A stretch of DNA of 28,494 nucleotides from Alysiella sp. (GCF_030525755.1 NZ_JAUNEC010000022.1:1-28494), one strand, 5' to 3'; positions 1-7,333 are shown, counted from the stretch's first letter. Notes: generated by a model not told the origin, from the sequence alone. Numbers and translations: made by a program.

Positions 1-47
1 ATCATTTGGTTGTATGCCCAGTCGGGCATTTTCTTGGGGGCATTCAT
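1..47 (-). CDS. Start of a further Mu-like early gene (3' end outside window)
   Basis: An ATG at 45-47 overlaps the TGA of the preceding gene as ATGA, and the frame is open to the window edge, reading MNAPKKMPDWAYNQM. The 4-nt overlap matches the coupling seen between the two genes before it, so translation of a next early prophage gene is plausible. Only fifteen residues are visible and I do not recognise the family. Confidence 0.45.
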   Translation of the reverse strand, partial: MNAPKKMPDWAYNQM

Positions 48-541
48 CGGCGTAGTCCTTGTAGTTGCATGGCAGCGGACAGGGTTTGGCTGGCTTCGGC
101 TTGTTTACCATTTATTCCCTCCCCTGCTTGTGGGGGAGGGCTAGGGTGGGGGCTTCGCAAACCTTGCCCTTGCCAACTGGCGATGATTTCGTACAAGTAG
201 CCGTGTGATTTGAGCGGCAGTTTCAGGCTGCCTGAAGACCGTTTGGCGAGCATTTCGCGGAAACCGTACACCCATGCTTCTAACGGTGCTGGATATTCCA
301 CACGGTCGCGTGTGATGGCTTGGCGTTGCATATCGGGCAGGATTTCGTTGAGCAGTTTTGCCATGCGGTCAAATGTGAGCGCGGTTTTGGTCGGGCGAAA
401 CAGGGCAATGTACTGCACCGCCAAGCGTCCCAATTCGCCGCCAACTTGTGCCACCGCCCACACTGCTTCACGCGCTTCATCGTGGGCGAGCAGGGCATCA
501 AGGCTGTTTTCTGCTCCGCAACAGGGGCATCGGGTTTTCAT
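44..541 (-). CDS. Small zinc-ribbon-like early protein of the Mu-like prophage
   Basis: The start is chosen at the ATG at 539-541, giving 165 aa, because it overlaps the upstream stop as ATGA and because the longer frame upstream duplicates another gene. The protein opens with MKTRCPCCGAENSLDALLAHDEAREAV, where CPCC is a possible half zinc-knuckle, followed by a helical region with no motif I recognise. It belongs to the block of short early genes after MuB, several of which are of unknown function in Mu-like phages. Two repeat sequences lie inside the frame: an uptake-like 15-mer at 222-236 (encoding GSLKL) and a CCCTCCCC-type repeat at about 116-157 that encodes the C-terminal SPHPSPPPQAGEG stretch. 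The last 35 or so residues are therefore probably not original to the protein. Confidence 0.7.
   Translation of the reverse strand: MKTRCPCCGAENSLDALLAHDEAREAVWAVAQVGGELGRLAVQYIALFRPTKTALTFDRMAKLLNEILPDMQRQAITRDRVEYPAPLEAWVYGFREMLAKRSSGSLKLPLKSHGYLYEIIASWQGQGLRSPHPSPPPQAGEGINGKQAEASQTLSAAMQLQGLRR
116..157. repeat. CCCTCCCC/GGGGGAGGG-type palindromic repeat inside a coding region
   Basis: The sequence pairs CCCTCCCC with GGGGGAGGG and continues with GCTAGGGTGGGGG. It is the same type of repeat as the inverted pair at 28065-28157. It lies in the 3' end of the early prophage gene on the minus strand and is translated as SPHPSPPPQAGEG, a peptide typical of this class of repeat when it falls in a reading frame. 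Confidence 0.6.
222..236. repeat. DNA uptake-like sequence inside a prophage gene
   Basis: A complete TTCAGGCTGCCTGAA 15-mer. Because the element is almost palindromic, one strand carries the AGGCTGCCTGAA dialect and the other AGGCAGCCTGAA. It is the only complete king/sim-type copy I found within the Mu-like block. Confidence 0.75.
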
Positions 542-705
542 GATGCTGTCCTTTTCTTTTCTTGATTTGCACGAAGCAATACCAGCCAATGACGGCGCAG
601 CCACAGTATTTCTTTGACGACAAACCGCGTTTGCTCGTCTTGGGCTTGATGCAGTTCTTGTTGCCAACGCTGGATTTCTTTTAAAAGCCATTGTTCGGTG
701 GTCAT
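538..705 (-). CDS. 55-aa early prophage protein, helical, unknown
   Basis: An ATG at 703-705 opens a 55-codon frame, MTTEQWLLKEIQRWQQELHQ at the start and ending in KKRTAS. Its TGA overlaps the ATG of the next gene (ATGA, 538-541), which is a strong sign of translational coupling. The sequence is rich in E, Q, K, R and W and looks like a single amphipathic helix or short coiled coil with a more hydrophobic middle (HWLVLL). No family is recognised. Position and spacing put it in the early-gene operon downstream of MuB. Confidence 0.65.
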   Translation of the reverse strand: MTTEQWLLKEIQRWQQELHQAQDEQTRFVVKEILWLRRHWLVLLRANQEKKRTAS

Positions 706-718
706 TTCAGGCAGCCTT

Positions 719-913
719 TCACGCTTCTTCCAAGAATGCGTTGGGGTAGATTTGCTTGATGCCGTTTAAGGCAGCAGCTACGCTGGCATAGCGGATTTCG
801 GATTTGCCGTCAGCATGGAAAATGGCGGTGTTGGTGGTGGCTTGGTAGGTCAGTTTGCCAACTGGTACAGGCTCGTAAACGTGGGCTGGGAGATAGACGG
901 TGTAGCTTTGCAT
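719..913 (-). CDS. 64-aa early prophage protein, unknown
   Basis: The product starts MQSYTVYLPAHVYEPVPVGK and is a short, mostly beta-strand-like protein with no cysteines and no membrane segment. The gene is preceded by AAGGAAAAAACACC, a usable ribosome binding site, and follows the genes on both sides with short gaps in the same orientation. That supports a real early prophage gene. No function can be assigned. Confidence 0.6.
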   Translation of the reverse strand: MQSYTVYLPAHVYEPVPVGKLTYQATTNTAIFHADGKSEIRYASVAAALNGIKQIYPNAFLEEA

Positions 914-956
914 GGTGTTTTTTCCTTGTGGTTTAGGACTTCAGGTAGCCTGATGA

Positions 957-1301
957 TTATTCGGGGACAGGTTCATCAACGACACCTGCCAGTGGGTCGC
1001 TTTCCCAAATCTGCATCAGGGCAAGCGTGGCTTGGTTTTGGGTGCAGGCAAATTGCAACCGTTGAAAGGCGTAATAGGCGGGGTGTTCGGGATTGTGTTG
1101 CATATCCATTGGGGCGTGGGTGTAGTTGTCGCAGTCCCAAACTTCTACACGCATTTCGCGTTCGGGCGTGGGCGTGGGCAAAATCACGGGTGGGTTTGCG
1201 GGTTCAGTCAGGGCAGTAAAAACCGCCATCATCAAGCCGCCTGCAAGCATGGGTTGCCACAACCGCGCCATTTCATTGCGCCGTTCTAGATTGGTGTTCA
1301 T
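957..1301 (-). CDS. Membrane-anchored or secreted 114-aa early prophage protein
   Basis: The sequence starts MNTNLERRNEMARLWQPMLAG and is followed by a hydrophobic stretch (LAGGLMMAVFTAL, about residues 19-31), then proline-rich PANPPVILPTPTPE and a polar C-terminal domain with two cysteines (WDCDNY, QFACTQ). This looks like a signal anchor with an extracytoplasmic tail. An internal ATG at residue 11 (MARLW) is an alternative start. It lies between MuB and the 64-aa gene in the early operon. Family unknown. Confidence 0.6.
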   Translation of the reverse strand: MNTNLERRNEMARLWQPMLAGGLMMAVFTALTEPANPPVILPTPTPEREMRVEVWDCDNYTHAPMDMQHNPEHPAYYAFQRLQFACTQNQATLALMQIWESDPLAGVVDEPVPE

Positions 1302-1390
1302 TTTTTCATTTCCTTTATTTTCAATGACTTATTAAAATCATAAGGCAAAAAAATTATTGCCGTATTAAGGGCTTGGGGCTTTTAGGTAGC

Positions 1391-2281
1391 CTAATGAATC
1401 AGCATTTGGGCATATTGACGCACCATCTCGATATTGGCTTTTTCTTGGTTGATTTGTTCCATATTGTGTACGCCGCGCATCAGTTTGCACAAAACCCGTG
1501 TGTTGCCTTTGACCGCTGCCACCATTTCGCCTGCGGCATCATCGGGCAGATGGGGTAAAACGGTTTGTACAATCTGGCGCAAATCGGTTGCCGATAAAGC
1601 CTCGCCCAAATTCATGGCAAAACCGATGCGGCTGTACAGTTGCACCAACTCGCCGCGTTTTCCTTTGAGATTAACCAGCAATCGGGGCATACCTGCCAAA
1701 ACCAAACCGCAACCTGTTTTGTCGTGAATGCGGCGCAGGCATTCCAAAGCACGCAGTGGCAACAGTTCGGCTTCATCTATCATTAATAAGCGAGAGCTGT
1801 TTTTCAGTTTATCCACAATGCCTTGCATCACTTCATGTAGGCTACCTGAAGCAGAGCTGCCTATGGTTTGGGCGATGTTTTGCAATAACACTTTTGCGGT
1901 GAAACTGGGGTCGGTTTCAATGAAGATGGCATCGGGATTGCGCTTGTGATAGGTTAAAAGCGCACTGGTTTTGCCCAATCCTGCTTGACCATACAGCACC
2001 ACTGCTTCGCCATTGATGTGTGCCATTTTCAAGAGATTACCGATGCGGCGGGCAGTTTCGGTTTGCACATAGCCCCATGTGAGTTTTTGCTCATTTTGGC
2101 GGTCGGTTTGGCGTATGAGCCATGCTTGGAGTTTGTGTTCCAATGCCGCCACATCGCCCGCATACTCGCTCTTGAGATATTGACTGATGGCTGCCGATGA
2201 CACGCCCACTGCCCTTGCCAAAGCCGCTTGGGTGATGCCGCGTTCGCTTATAAAGTCTTTTAAATCTTGTTGCAAATCCAT
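1391..2281 (-). CDS. MuB-type AAA ATPase, transposition target-selection protein
   Basis: This 296-aa protein is the partner of the MuA-type transposase. In the Mu family the B protein is an ATP-dependent DNA-binding protein that captures target DNA and stimulates strand transfer. Residues 1-60 form a helix-turn-helix (GITQAALARAVGVSSAAISQYL), as in Mu B. The AAA core follows, with Walker A GQAGLGKT at 98-105 and Walker B LLMIDE at 165-170. An arginine-rich segment (ECLRRIHDKTG) follows. Length is close to the usual 300 or so residues. It starts 12 nt after the transposase stop, so the two are in one operon. An AGGCTACCTGAA uptake-like 12-mer lies within the gene near 1840. Confidence 0.93.
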   Translation of the reverse strand: MDLQQDLKDFISERGITQAALARAVGVSSAAISQYLKSEYAGDVAALEHKLQAWLIRQTDRQNEQKLTWGYVQTETARRIGNLLKMAHINGEAVVLYGQAGLGKTSALLTYHKRNPDAIFIETDPSFTAKVLLQNIAQTIGSSASGSLHEVMQGIVDKLKNSSRLLMIDEAELLPLRALECLRRIHDKTGCGLVLAGMPRLLVNLKGKRGELVQLYSRIGFAMNLGEALSATDLRQIVQTVLPHLPDDAAGEMVAAVKGNTRVLCKLMRGVHNMEQINQEKANIEMVRQYAQMLIH

Positions 2282-2293
2282 GTTGAAACTCCT

Positions 2294-4333
2294 TTAAATC
2301 ACAGCGTAAATTTTTTGGGGTGGTTCATTGTCCTGCTCGTTTTGCCACAACACATATTCTGTTTCGCGTTTGGGCGACTCGGTGGGTATCAGTTGCCCAA
2401 AGTCGGGCTGATGTTCCAGTGCAGGTCGGGCTTCGGCTTGTGCCAGCGCAATTTGTTGCATGGCTTTTTTGACTTTGCGCTGCTTGCGTTGCTCGGCAAG
2501 TTGTTCAATGCGGGTTTGGGCAAAGGCAGCGACTTTATTGCCGTCAAATTGGGCTTTGCAGATGAAACAGCCTGCTTTGTCCTTAATCCACACTTGTTCG
2601 GCATTGTGCAAATCGTAACCCACCCGAACTTGTTCGCCATGATGTAAGGCCAAATTGATGTGGAAATAACTGTTGTTGAACAATTGCACCATGCCGCGCT
2701 GTACCGTTCTGATTTCTTCAGGTAGCCAGAGATAATCCAATTCCAATTCGGTCAATCGCTCAATGGCAACCGCATCTTGTTCAATGCGATGGCGGTAGTA
2801 AGCAGCAGGGGTGTAGTGGCGACCTGTGTTCGGGTCTTTGGGCAGTTTGCTGTGTTCGTGCCGTTCGTTGTAGTCTTCTACCATCGCGCCCAAATCCGCC
2901 CAAAATTGCGCCCATGTCGGCAAGGCGTTTTTGGCTTTTTGCTGGGGCACGGTCAATTCACGTCCCGCATCAATCGCCCGAAATGCCGATGTCAAAGCCA
3001 CCGTGTTTTTACGGACGGTTTCGCGGTCGGCACTTTTGCCTTGATAAGTGGCGTACTCTTGTGCCAGCGCGATGGCGGTGTGTTGCCACAAACGTTCGAT
3101 GCGGGCGCGACCTTGCGGATTGCCTGCAATGCCTGTGGCGTGCTCAATCCCCAAACGCGGCAAAATGCCTGTGATGTCGTGGTCAAGCAGTTTGGCGGTT
3201 TGCCCTGCACCGTTGTCGGAGTAATACATCAAGGGTATGCCGTGTTGTGCCATGCCGTTGCGTAAGGCTTCGGCAACTGCCACCGTGTTCTCTGCCAAAG
3301 ACACCGTCCAGCCGACTATCATCGCCGTGCAACCGTCAATAATCGCGGTAAATTCAGGCACAAAGGGTTTGCCGTGTATCGGGTGTTGTACTTTGGCTTT
3401 AAAACTGTGTCCATCGCCTATCCACACATCATTCGGGTTGAGTGCCAGCCAATCGCGTTGCACATAAGGCAGCAGGTTTCGGTAAGCCGAACCTGTCTTG
3501 CGGCCGCGTTCTTTCACGATTTTGGGGACTTGTCGCATGACGTACTCCACTTGGTCTAAACTGGGCAGCGCGTCCAGCCGCTCTGATTGCTCATACAGTC
3601 GCGCAAACCGCCGATAGGCTTCAATCATGGAAATGCCACGCCAATCTTGGTAAATGCCCAAAAATTCAGGTAGCCAAGCAATGGTCAATAAATCGCGCTT
3701 GGGTTTGGTTTGTTGTGGTGCCAGTGCCAATAATCGCTTATTGCGGTCATCGCCTGCTGCCTGCCAAGAGCGTACCCAGTTGTATAATGTGCTGCCTGAA
3801 AGCAATCTGTTGTCATTGTTTCGGGCATTGGCAAGGGGCAATAAACGCGCCAAATCATCGGCAAGATGCCCTGTTTGTGCTTCTTGTACCACCATCGCCA
3901 CCGCTTGTTTCACAGGCAAACCAATCACGGTGTGCAGATGTTGTACATGGGCCACCAGTGCGGCGCGTGCATGGGCTACCTGAAGCTGTTTGTCGTTTAA
4001 GCTTTTGAGTTGGGCTTCAATCGGCAGCAGGTTCAGTTGGCGCATCTTCTTATTCAGCACGACAGGTTTGTGTGCGGCTTGCTTCGCTTGCGCTGTGGGC
4101 AAAGCTGCCGAGCCTGCCTGTAACAGGGCTTGGGCTTGTTTGTGTTGAATGGCTTCACGGATGGGGGGTGGGAGTGAGGATATGGCGTATTCCAACCCTC
4201 CCCCACGTCCTGCCCTTTTACGAGAGACCCAACCATTTTTCTGTGCCATTTCTCTTAATGTGGCAAGTCTGGATGAAACATTAGGTAGTTTTAGAGCCAG
4301 AATGCCTTGTAAATCAATATAAGCGTCTTGCAT
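2294..4333 (-). CDS. Mu-type DDE transposase (MuA family)
   Basis: At 679 aa this has the expected length for a MuA transposase, which binds the prophage ends, pairs them and performs the cleavage and strand-transfer steps of replicative transposition. The order is an N-terminal winged-HTH region (about 1-60), a linker, a second DNA-binding segment (about 100-210), the RNase H-like catalytic core (about 295-420) and a C-terminal MuB-interaction region. The catalytic triad is readable: D307 in WIGDGHS, D373 in YYSDNGAG and E413 in RARIERLW. No frameshift is seen, so the enzyme is probably intact. It lies 12 nt after the Ner-like gene and is followed by MuB in the same orientation. Confidence 0.96.
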   Translation of the reverse strand: MQDAYIDLQGILALKLPNVSSRLATLREMAQKNGWVSRKRAGRGGGLEYAISSLPPPIREAIQHKQAQALLQAGSAALPTAQAKQAAHKPVVLNKKMRQLNLLPIEAQLKSLNDKQLQVAHARAALVAHVQHLHTVIGLPVKQAVAMVVQEAQTGHLADDLARLLPLANARNNDNRLLSGSTLYNWVRSWQAAGDDRNKRLLALAPQQTKPKRDLLTIAWLPEFLGIYQDWRGISMIEAYRRFARLYEQSERLDALPSLDQVEYVMRQVPKIVKERGRKTGSAYRNLLPYVQRDWLALNPNDVWIGDGHSFKAKVQHPIHGKPFVPEFTAIIDGCTAMIVGWTVSLAENTVAVAEALRNGMAQHGIPLMYYSDNGAGQTAKLLDHDITGILPRLGIEHATGIAGNPQGRARIERLWQHTAIALAQEYATYQGKSADRETVRKNTVALTSAFRAIDAGRELTVPQQKAKNALPTWAQFWADLGAMVEDYNERHEHSKLPKDPNTGRHYTPAAYYRHRIEQDAVAIERLTELELDYLWLPEEIRTVQRGMVQLFNNSYFHINLALHHGEQVRVGYDLHNAEQVWIKDKAGCFICKAQFDGNKVAAFAQTRIEQLAEQRKQRKVKKAMQQIALAQAEARPALEHQPDFGQLIPTESPKRETEYVLWQNEQDNEPPQKIYAVI

Positions 4334-4345
4334 ATCGACACCCTG

Positions 4346-4615
4346 TCAAACGTTGAGTGCACGCAGCTTCTCTTTTAAATTCAAAACCTGATTTTTTCGA
4401 TTCATTAGTTTTTCGGCTTTTTCACCGTAAAACGGAAAAACCTCCTCAATCGGACGCTCTAACACAGCAGCAATTGCGGCGGCAATGCGTCTGCTGCCCT
4501 TACCTTTACGGATAACAACAGCAACAGATTGAGGGAGCACCTCAATAGCTTCTGCAATCATCGACGCATCAAAACCCTTACGATTTAGTTCTTGATAGAT
4601 TTTCTCTGCATTCAT
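4346..4615 (-). CDS. Ner/Nlp-type DNA-binding regulator
   Basis: A small protein of 89 aa from the ATG at 4613-4615 (an in-frame GTG nine bases upstream is possible). It begins MNAEKIYQELNRKGFDASMI and carries a helix-turn-helix in the region IAEAIEVLPQSVAVVIRKGKGSRRIAAAIAAVLERPIEEVFP. This arrangement and the ending at the transposase gene fit the Ner/Nlp family. In Mu, Ner turns down early transcription and repressor synthesis by binding between the two divergent promoters. It is divergent from the ORF6C-type regulator, with the operator palindromes between them. Confidence 0.85.
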   Translation of the reverse strand: MNAEKIYQELNRKGFDASMIAEAIEVLPQSVAVVIRKGKGSRRIAAAIAAVLERPIEEVFPFYGEKAEKLMNRKNQVLNLKEKLRALNV

Positions 4616-4741
4616 AAAATACACTCAATGATTAGGCTAATAATCAACCCACAGTAGCGCACTAGGTTTACGCGCTCAACCAATGAGCGAATAATAGTAA
4701 ATAAATTTGCACACGTCAAATTTATTTACAAAGGAATTTTT
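4616..4741. promoter_or_regulatory. Divergent early/repressor control region
   Basis: This 126-bp gap separates the leftward early operon from the rightward regulator and must contain both promoters. Besides the palindrome at 4697-4729 it holds a smaller inverted repeat, CGCTC (4673-4677) and GAGCG (4685-4689), around AACCAAT. A ribosome binding site (AAAGGAAT) sits just before the ATG at 4742. I could not assign -35/-10 boxes with confidence. Confidence 0.6.
4697..4729. promoter_or_regulatory. Perfect palindromic operator, 13-bp arms
   Basis: GTAAATAAATTTG (4697-4709) and its exact reverse complement CAAATTTATTTAC (4717-4729) flank a 7-nt centre, CACACGT. The site ends 13 nt before the start codon of the HTH regulator and overlaps where its promoter would be. 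It is most likely the binding site of that regulator or of the Ner-like protein. Confidence 0.8.
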
Positions 4742-5614
4742 ATGTCTATTGATATTAAAGAAGAAATTGAATTAGAAACTGCAACAGAAGCAGAAGAAGT
4801 CGCTGACCGTCTGATTGCGGAGCGTGTTCGTTTGGGGTATTCACAAGCGGATTTCGCCAGACAAATTGATGTTTCTCGAAATACTTTGCGCACCTACGAA
4901 CTGGGACACAGCAACATTCCATCCAACATCCTGATTCGCATGGGTAGCATTGGTGTGGATGTACTGTATGTTCTTTTTAATATTAAAAACGAACAGATAG
5001 CCAGTAATCTGGCTGAAAAAGTACGTGATGAAGGTAAGAGCCGTGCTGATGTTTTCATCAACAACTCATCCTTAAGTCATTCTGTGTTAGCAGGAAAAGG
5101 TGCAACAGTTAATCAAATCCATACCACACATCACACAACCAAAACCATTGCCGAAGTCAAACCTGGTCAAGAGCATATTACCGACCAACAGGCTTCTGAA
5201 ATTCAGAAATTGGTTGATGACATCGTAACCATTGAAGCCAATGTCAAGCAGAAACCGAGAAACCATCGTGCGGTATGGACTGCGCTAAACCGAAGGATGA
5301 AGGTGCCATCTTACCGTCTCATCAAGCTAGAACAATTTGATGATGCCTTAAAATATTTGAGGTCATCTATTGGTCGTTTGATGGCCAGTGCTACCGCAAG
5401 AAAAAAGATGCCTGAAAATGAATGGCGAAATCGAAAATATCGTTTCATTCATGCTAGTTTTAAGGAATTTCCTGAATTAGAAGAATGGTTTAAGAAACAC
5501 ATTGCAGGTAAATTTAAAGTACAAAGTAAAGCAGATTTACAGGATGAGGAGTTGGAAAAAGCTTATGCTTCTCTTTCAAACAAGAAGCGTGAACTGATGA
5601 AGAAACGTAGTTAA
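4742..5614 (+). CDS. HTH regulator with ORF6C-like C-terminal domain, probable prophage repressor
   Basis: This 290-aa protein occupies the repressor position of a Mu-like prophage, divergent from ner and the transposase. Residues about 20-75 are an XRE-type HTH (ERVRLGYSQADFARQIDVSR, then NTLRTYELG). The middle is polar and threonine/histidine-rich. From about residue 145 it resembles the ORF6C domain of phage antirepressor/regulatory proteins (ITDQQASEIQKLV..., ALNRRMKVPSYRLI, FDDALKYL). It does not carry an S24 peptidase domain, so SOS-type autocleavage is not expected from this protein. It is preceded by AAAGGAAT and by the palindromic operator, which suggests autoregulation. The ORF6C assignment is by motif memory and should be treated as likely rather than certain. 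Confidence 0.75.
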   Translation: MSIDIKEEIELETATEAEEVADRLIAERVRLGYSQADFARQIDVSRNTLRTYELGHSNIPSNILIRMGSIGVDVLYVLFNIKNEQIASNLAEKVRDEGKSRADVFINNSSLSHSVLAGKGATVNQIHTTHHTTKTIAEVKPGQEHITDQQASEIQKLVDDIVTIEANVKQKPRNHRAVWTALNRRMKVPSYRLIKLEQFDDALKYLRSSIGRLMASATARKKMPENEWRNRKYRFIHASFKEFPELEEWFKKHIAGKFKVQSKADLQDEELEKAYASLSNKKRELMKKRS

Positions 5615-5766
5615 ACTTGTACACCAATGTATAAGTTTCAATTTTTTCAAAAACCGTTGAAATGGTATTGGTATAGTATTCAATTGTTTTATAATGTTTT
5701 TATAACTTGTACGTCATATTGATACTGTATAAGTAAAGTGTACAAGTTCAGCTTGGAAGTTATACA
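5615..5766. repeat. Probable Mu-like left end with repeated TGTAYAAGT transposase sites
   Basis: Five copies of TGTAYAAGT or its complement (one of them with C in place of the first T) occur in 133 bp: 5615-5623 (-), 5628-5636 (+), 5705-5713 (-), 5726-5734 (+) and 5739-5747 (+). A related AAGTTATACA lies at 5757-5766. On the minus strand the last site reads TGTATAACTT, so it could provide the TG that begins a Mu-type end. The arrangement fits the several MuA-binding sites of a transposable phage end. The exact boundary at 5766 is inferred. Confidence 0.55.
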
Positions 5767-5786
5767 CTGGTAGTAGCATCAACGGC

Positions 5787-6023
5787 ATGTTAAACGATGA
5801 CGACACCATCTTGGTCAACCATACTGATACCGCACCCAAAGACGATATTTACGTTATCCGCATTGACAACGACATTTTTGTCAAACGCATTCAACGCCAA
5901 CCCAATAAACTGTTGGTTATCAGTGAAAATAACAACTATGAAACCTTTACCATTGATTTGACACAGGAACAGCAAAATTTTGCCATCATCGGTCGTGTGG
6001 TTTGGCTGGGGCGGATGCTGTAA
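5787..6023 (+). pseudogene. C-terminal part of an S24 (LexA/CI-like) repressor
   Basis: The 78-aa frame MLNDDDTILVNHTDTAPKDD is followed by IYVIRIDNDIFVKRIQR, LLVISENNNYE and AIIGRVVWLGRML, which is the order of conserved segments in the S24 peptidase half of phage repressors, including the lysine in the VKR segment. The frame is open back to 5733, and GSSING just before the first ATG aligns with the GDSMEP serine segment, so the gene once started further left. There is no HTH half in frame. It looks like the 3' part of a repressor gene cut by the prophage end. A terminator follows at once. Alternatively it is a leftover of the Mu-like phage's own former repressor. Confidence 0.7.
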
Positions 6024-6037
6024 ACATTAAGATACAA

Positions 6038-6072
6038 AAAACGGCGTTTAACACAGGTTTAAACGCCGTTTT
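6038..6072. terminator. Strong rho-independent terminator
   Basis: AAAACGGCGTTTA (6038-6050) pairs exactly with TAAACGCCGTTTT (6060-6072) around a 9-nt loop. A runs upstream and T runs downstream would let it act in both directions. It closes the S24 repressor remnant. Confidence 0.9.
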
Positions 6073-6366
6073 AAATTCAATCAATCTGTAACCAAAATGT
6101 GTTTGAAATCTACTCAAAAAAGTGCAAAAGCTGACCAAAATTTGACCATTTTGGTGCAAAAGCTGAACCTAGTTTTTTGCCTCCTGTTTTTGGTATAAAT
6201 TTTTGTTTATTTTTATTTTTTTTGCACATTTTTCAGTCTAAATCATAGGGTATAAAATAAACTACACCCCCATAAGTAGCATTCAGATAGTTAAAATTTA
6301 TAATTAACAATTAGTTAAATTAATTAAGAAGTTTTGAAAAACTTTGTCTTTATTTGGAGAAATGTC
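6073..6366. other. Gap before the binding-protein gene, with a short direct and inverted repeat
   Basis: No gene is seen. GTGCAAAAGCTGA occurs twice (6122-6134 and 6154-6166), 32 bp apart, and between them ACCAAAAT (6134-6141) pairs with ATTTTGGT (6148-6155). The rest is AT-rich. GGTATAAAATAA near 6250 could be a -10 region for the next gene, but I see no convincing -35 box. Confidence 0.5.
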
Positions 6367-7221
6367 ATGAAATTACACCATTTGTTTGTTTCTGCTGTGT
6401 TGTCCGTTGCTTTAAGCGCGTGTGACGGTTCAGAGTCTCAAAAAACTACAGAGGTCAAGCCACAATCCAGTCAAACTGCATCAGCCAGTTCAGCACAAGC
6501 AGCAAGCAATTTATCTTTGGTTCAGGTGGGTACCGATGCCAAATATCCGCCATTTCAATACCGCGATGAAAAGAGCAAGATTTTAGGTATTGAAATGGAT
6601 ATTTTGAATGCGATTGGTAAAAGTCAGGGTTTGGGCATGGAATTTAACCACTTTGCGCGTGAAGAATGGCACAAATCATTGCAAAATGGGACTTTTGATA
6701 TGTGGGCTTCTGCTTTTTATGGCAATGCCGAATACCCCGATGATGTGTTGGTTTCCAAACCCTTTATGGATGCGTACATTGTAGTGGGTTTGTGTGATGA
6801 CAAAGAGGGCAATGCAAACATTCAAAACATAGAGCAATTAAAAGGTAAAAAATTGGCTGTCAGCAAATATTATGGTCAGAAAATGATTGATTTGGCGGCC
6901 AAATTAACGGGTTCGCCTGAAAATGTTATGGTAACCGACACATTCTATTTGTCTGCGCGTGAATTGTACAACAAGCAGGTGGATGGTGTTTTGGGTGCGA
7001 ATTATGTTTTGGCATATTTTGCACAAGAAATGAAAAAAGAACAAAGTACGCGTTTATTGCGTGTTCATGATGAAGAGCCACGTCATTTGGTTTTTTTGGT
7101 TAAAAAAGATAAGCCTGAACTTTTGGAAAAATTGAATAAAGGCATTGATGTGGCATTGGCAGATGGCACAATCAAAGCCGTACAAGACAAATGGTTAAAA
7201 GGTTTGAATGCAGTTCAATAA
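6367..7221 (+). CDS. Amino-acid ABC transporter substrate-binding lipoprotein (family 3)
   Basis: The start is placed at the ATG at 6367 because TTTGGAGAA lies at the right distance and because a clean lipoprotein signal follows: MKLHHLFVSAVLSVALSACD, with the lipobox LSAC and Cys19. After a Ser/Gln-rich linker the family-3 solute-binding fold begins at VQVGTDAKYPPFQYRDEKSK, continues with GIEMDILNAIGK and the interlobe segment FDMWASAFYG, and ends with VQDKWLKGLN. Such proteins bind polar amino acids in the periplasm and deliver them to a permease. No permease or ATPase gene is adjacent, so it is an orphan receptor here. The mature protein is of normal length. Confidence 0.9.
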   Translation: MKLHHLFVSAVLSVALSACDGSESQKTTEVKPQSSQTASASSAQAASNLSLVQVGTDAKYPPFQYRDEKSKILGIEMDILNAIGKSQGLGMEFNHFAREEWHKSLQNGTFDMWASAFYGNAEYPDDVLVSKPFMDAYIVVGLCDDKEGNANIQNIEQLKGKKLAVSKYYGQKMIDLAAKLTGSPENVMVTDTFYLSARELYNKQVDGVLGANYVLAYFAQEMKKEQSTRLLRVHDEEPRHLVFLVKKDKPELLEKLNKGIDVALADGTIKAVQDKWLKGLNAVQ

Positions 7222-7233
7222 TCAAAATATTAG

Positions 7234-7333
7234 ATAGTGGATTCAATTTAAATTGGGACAAGGCGACAGCGACCGTGTCGAGTACATAAGGGAGCTGGCA
7301 ACGCTGTACTGGTTTAAATTGAATTCACGATAT
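7234..7333. repeat. Correia-like miniature inverted-repeat element
   Basis: ATAGTGGATTCAATTTAAA at the left end is mirrored, with a few differences, by TTTAAATTGAATTCAC followed by GATAT at the right. The interior reads GACAAGGCGACAGCGACCG ... GGCAACGCTGTACTGG. Both ends and core match what I know of the Correia repeat enclosed elements (CREE/nemis) of Neisseria, in the short, roughly 100-bp form. It starts 12 bp after the stop of the binding-protein gene. In Neisseria such elements can provide promoters or RNase III targets. Confidence 0.85.

Noticed and set aside
6334..6366. Earlier start for the binding lipoprotein
   Set aside because: It would add MKNFVFIWRNV before the signal peptide; the ribosome binding site and the lipobox distance favour the ATG at 6367.
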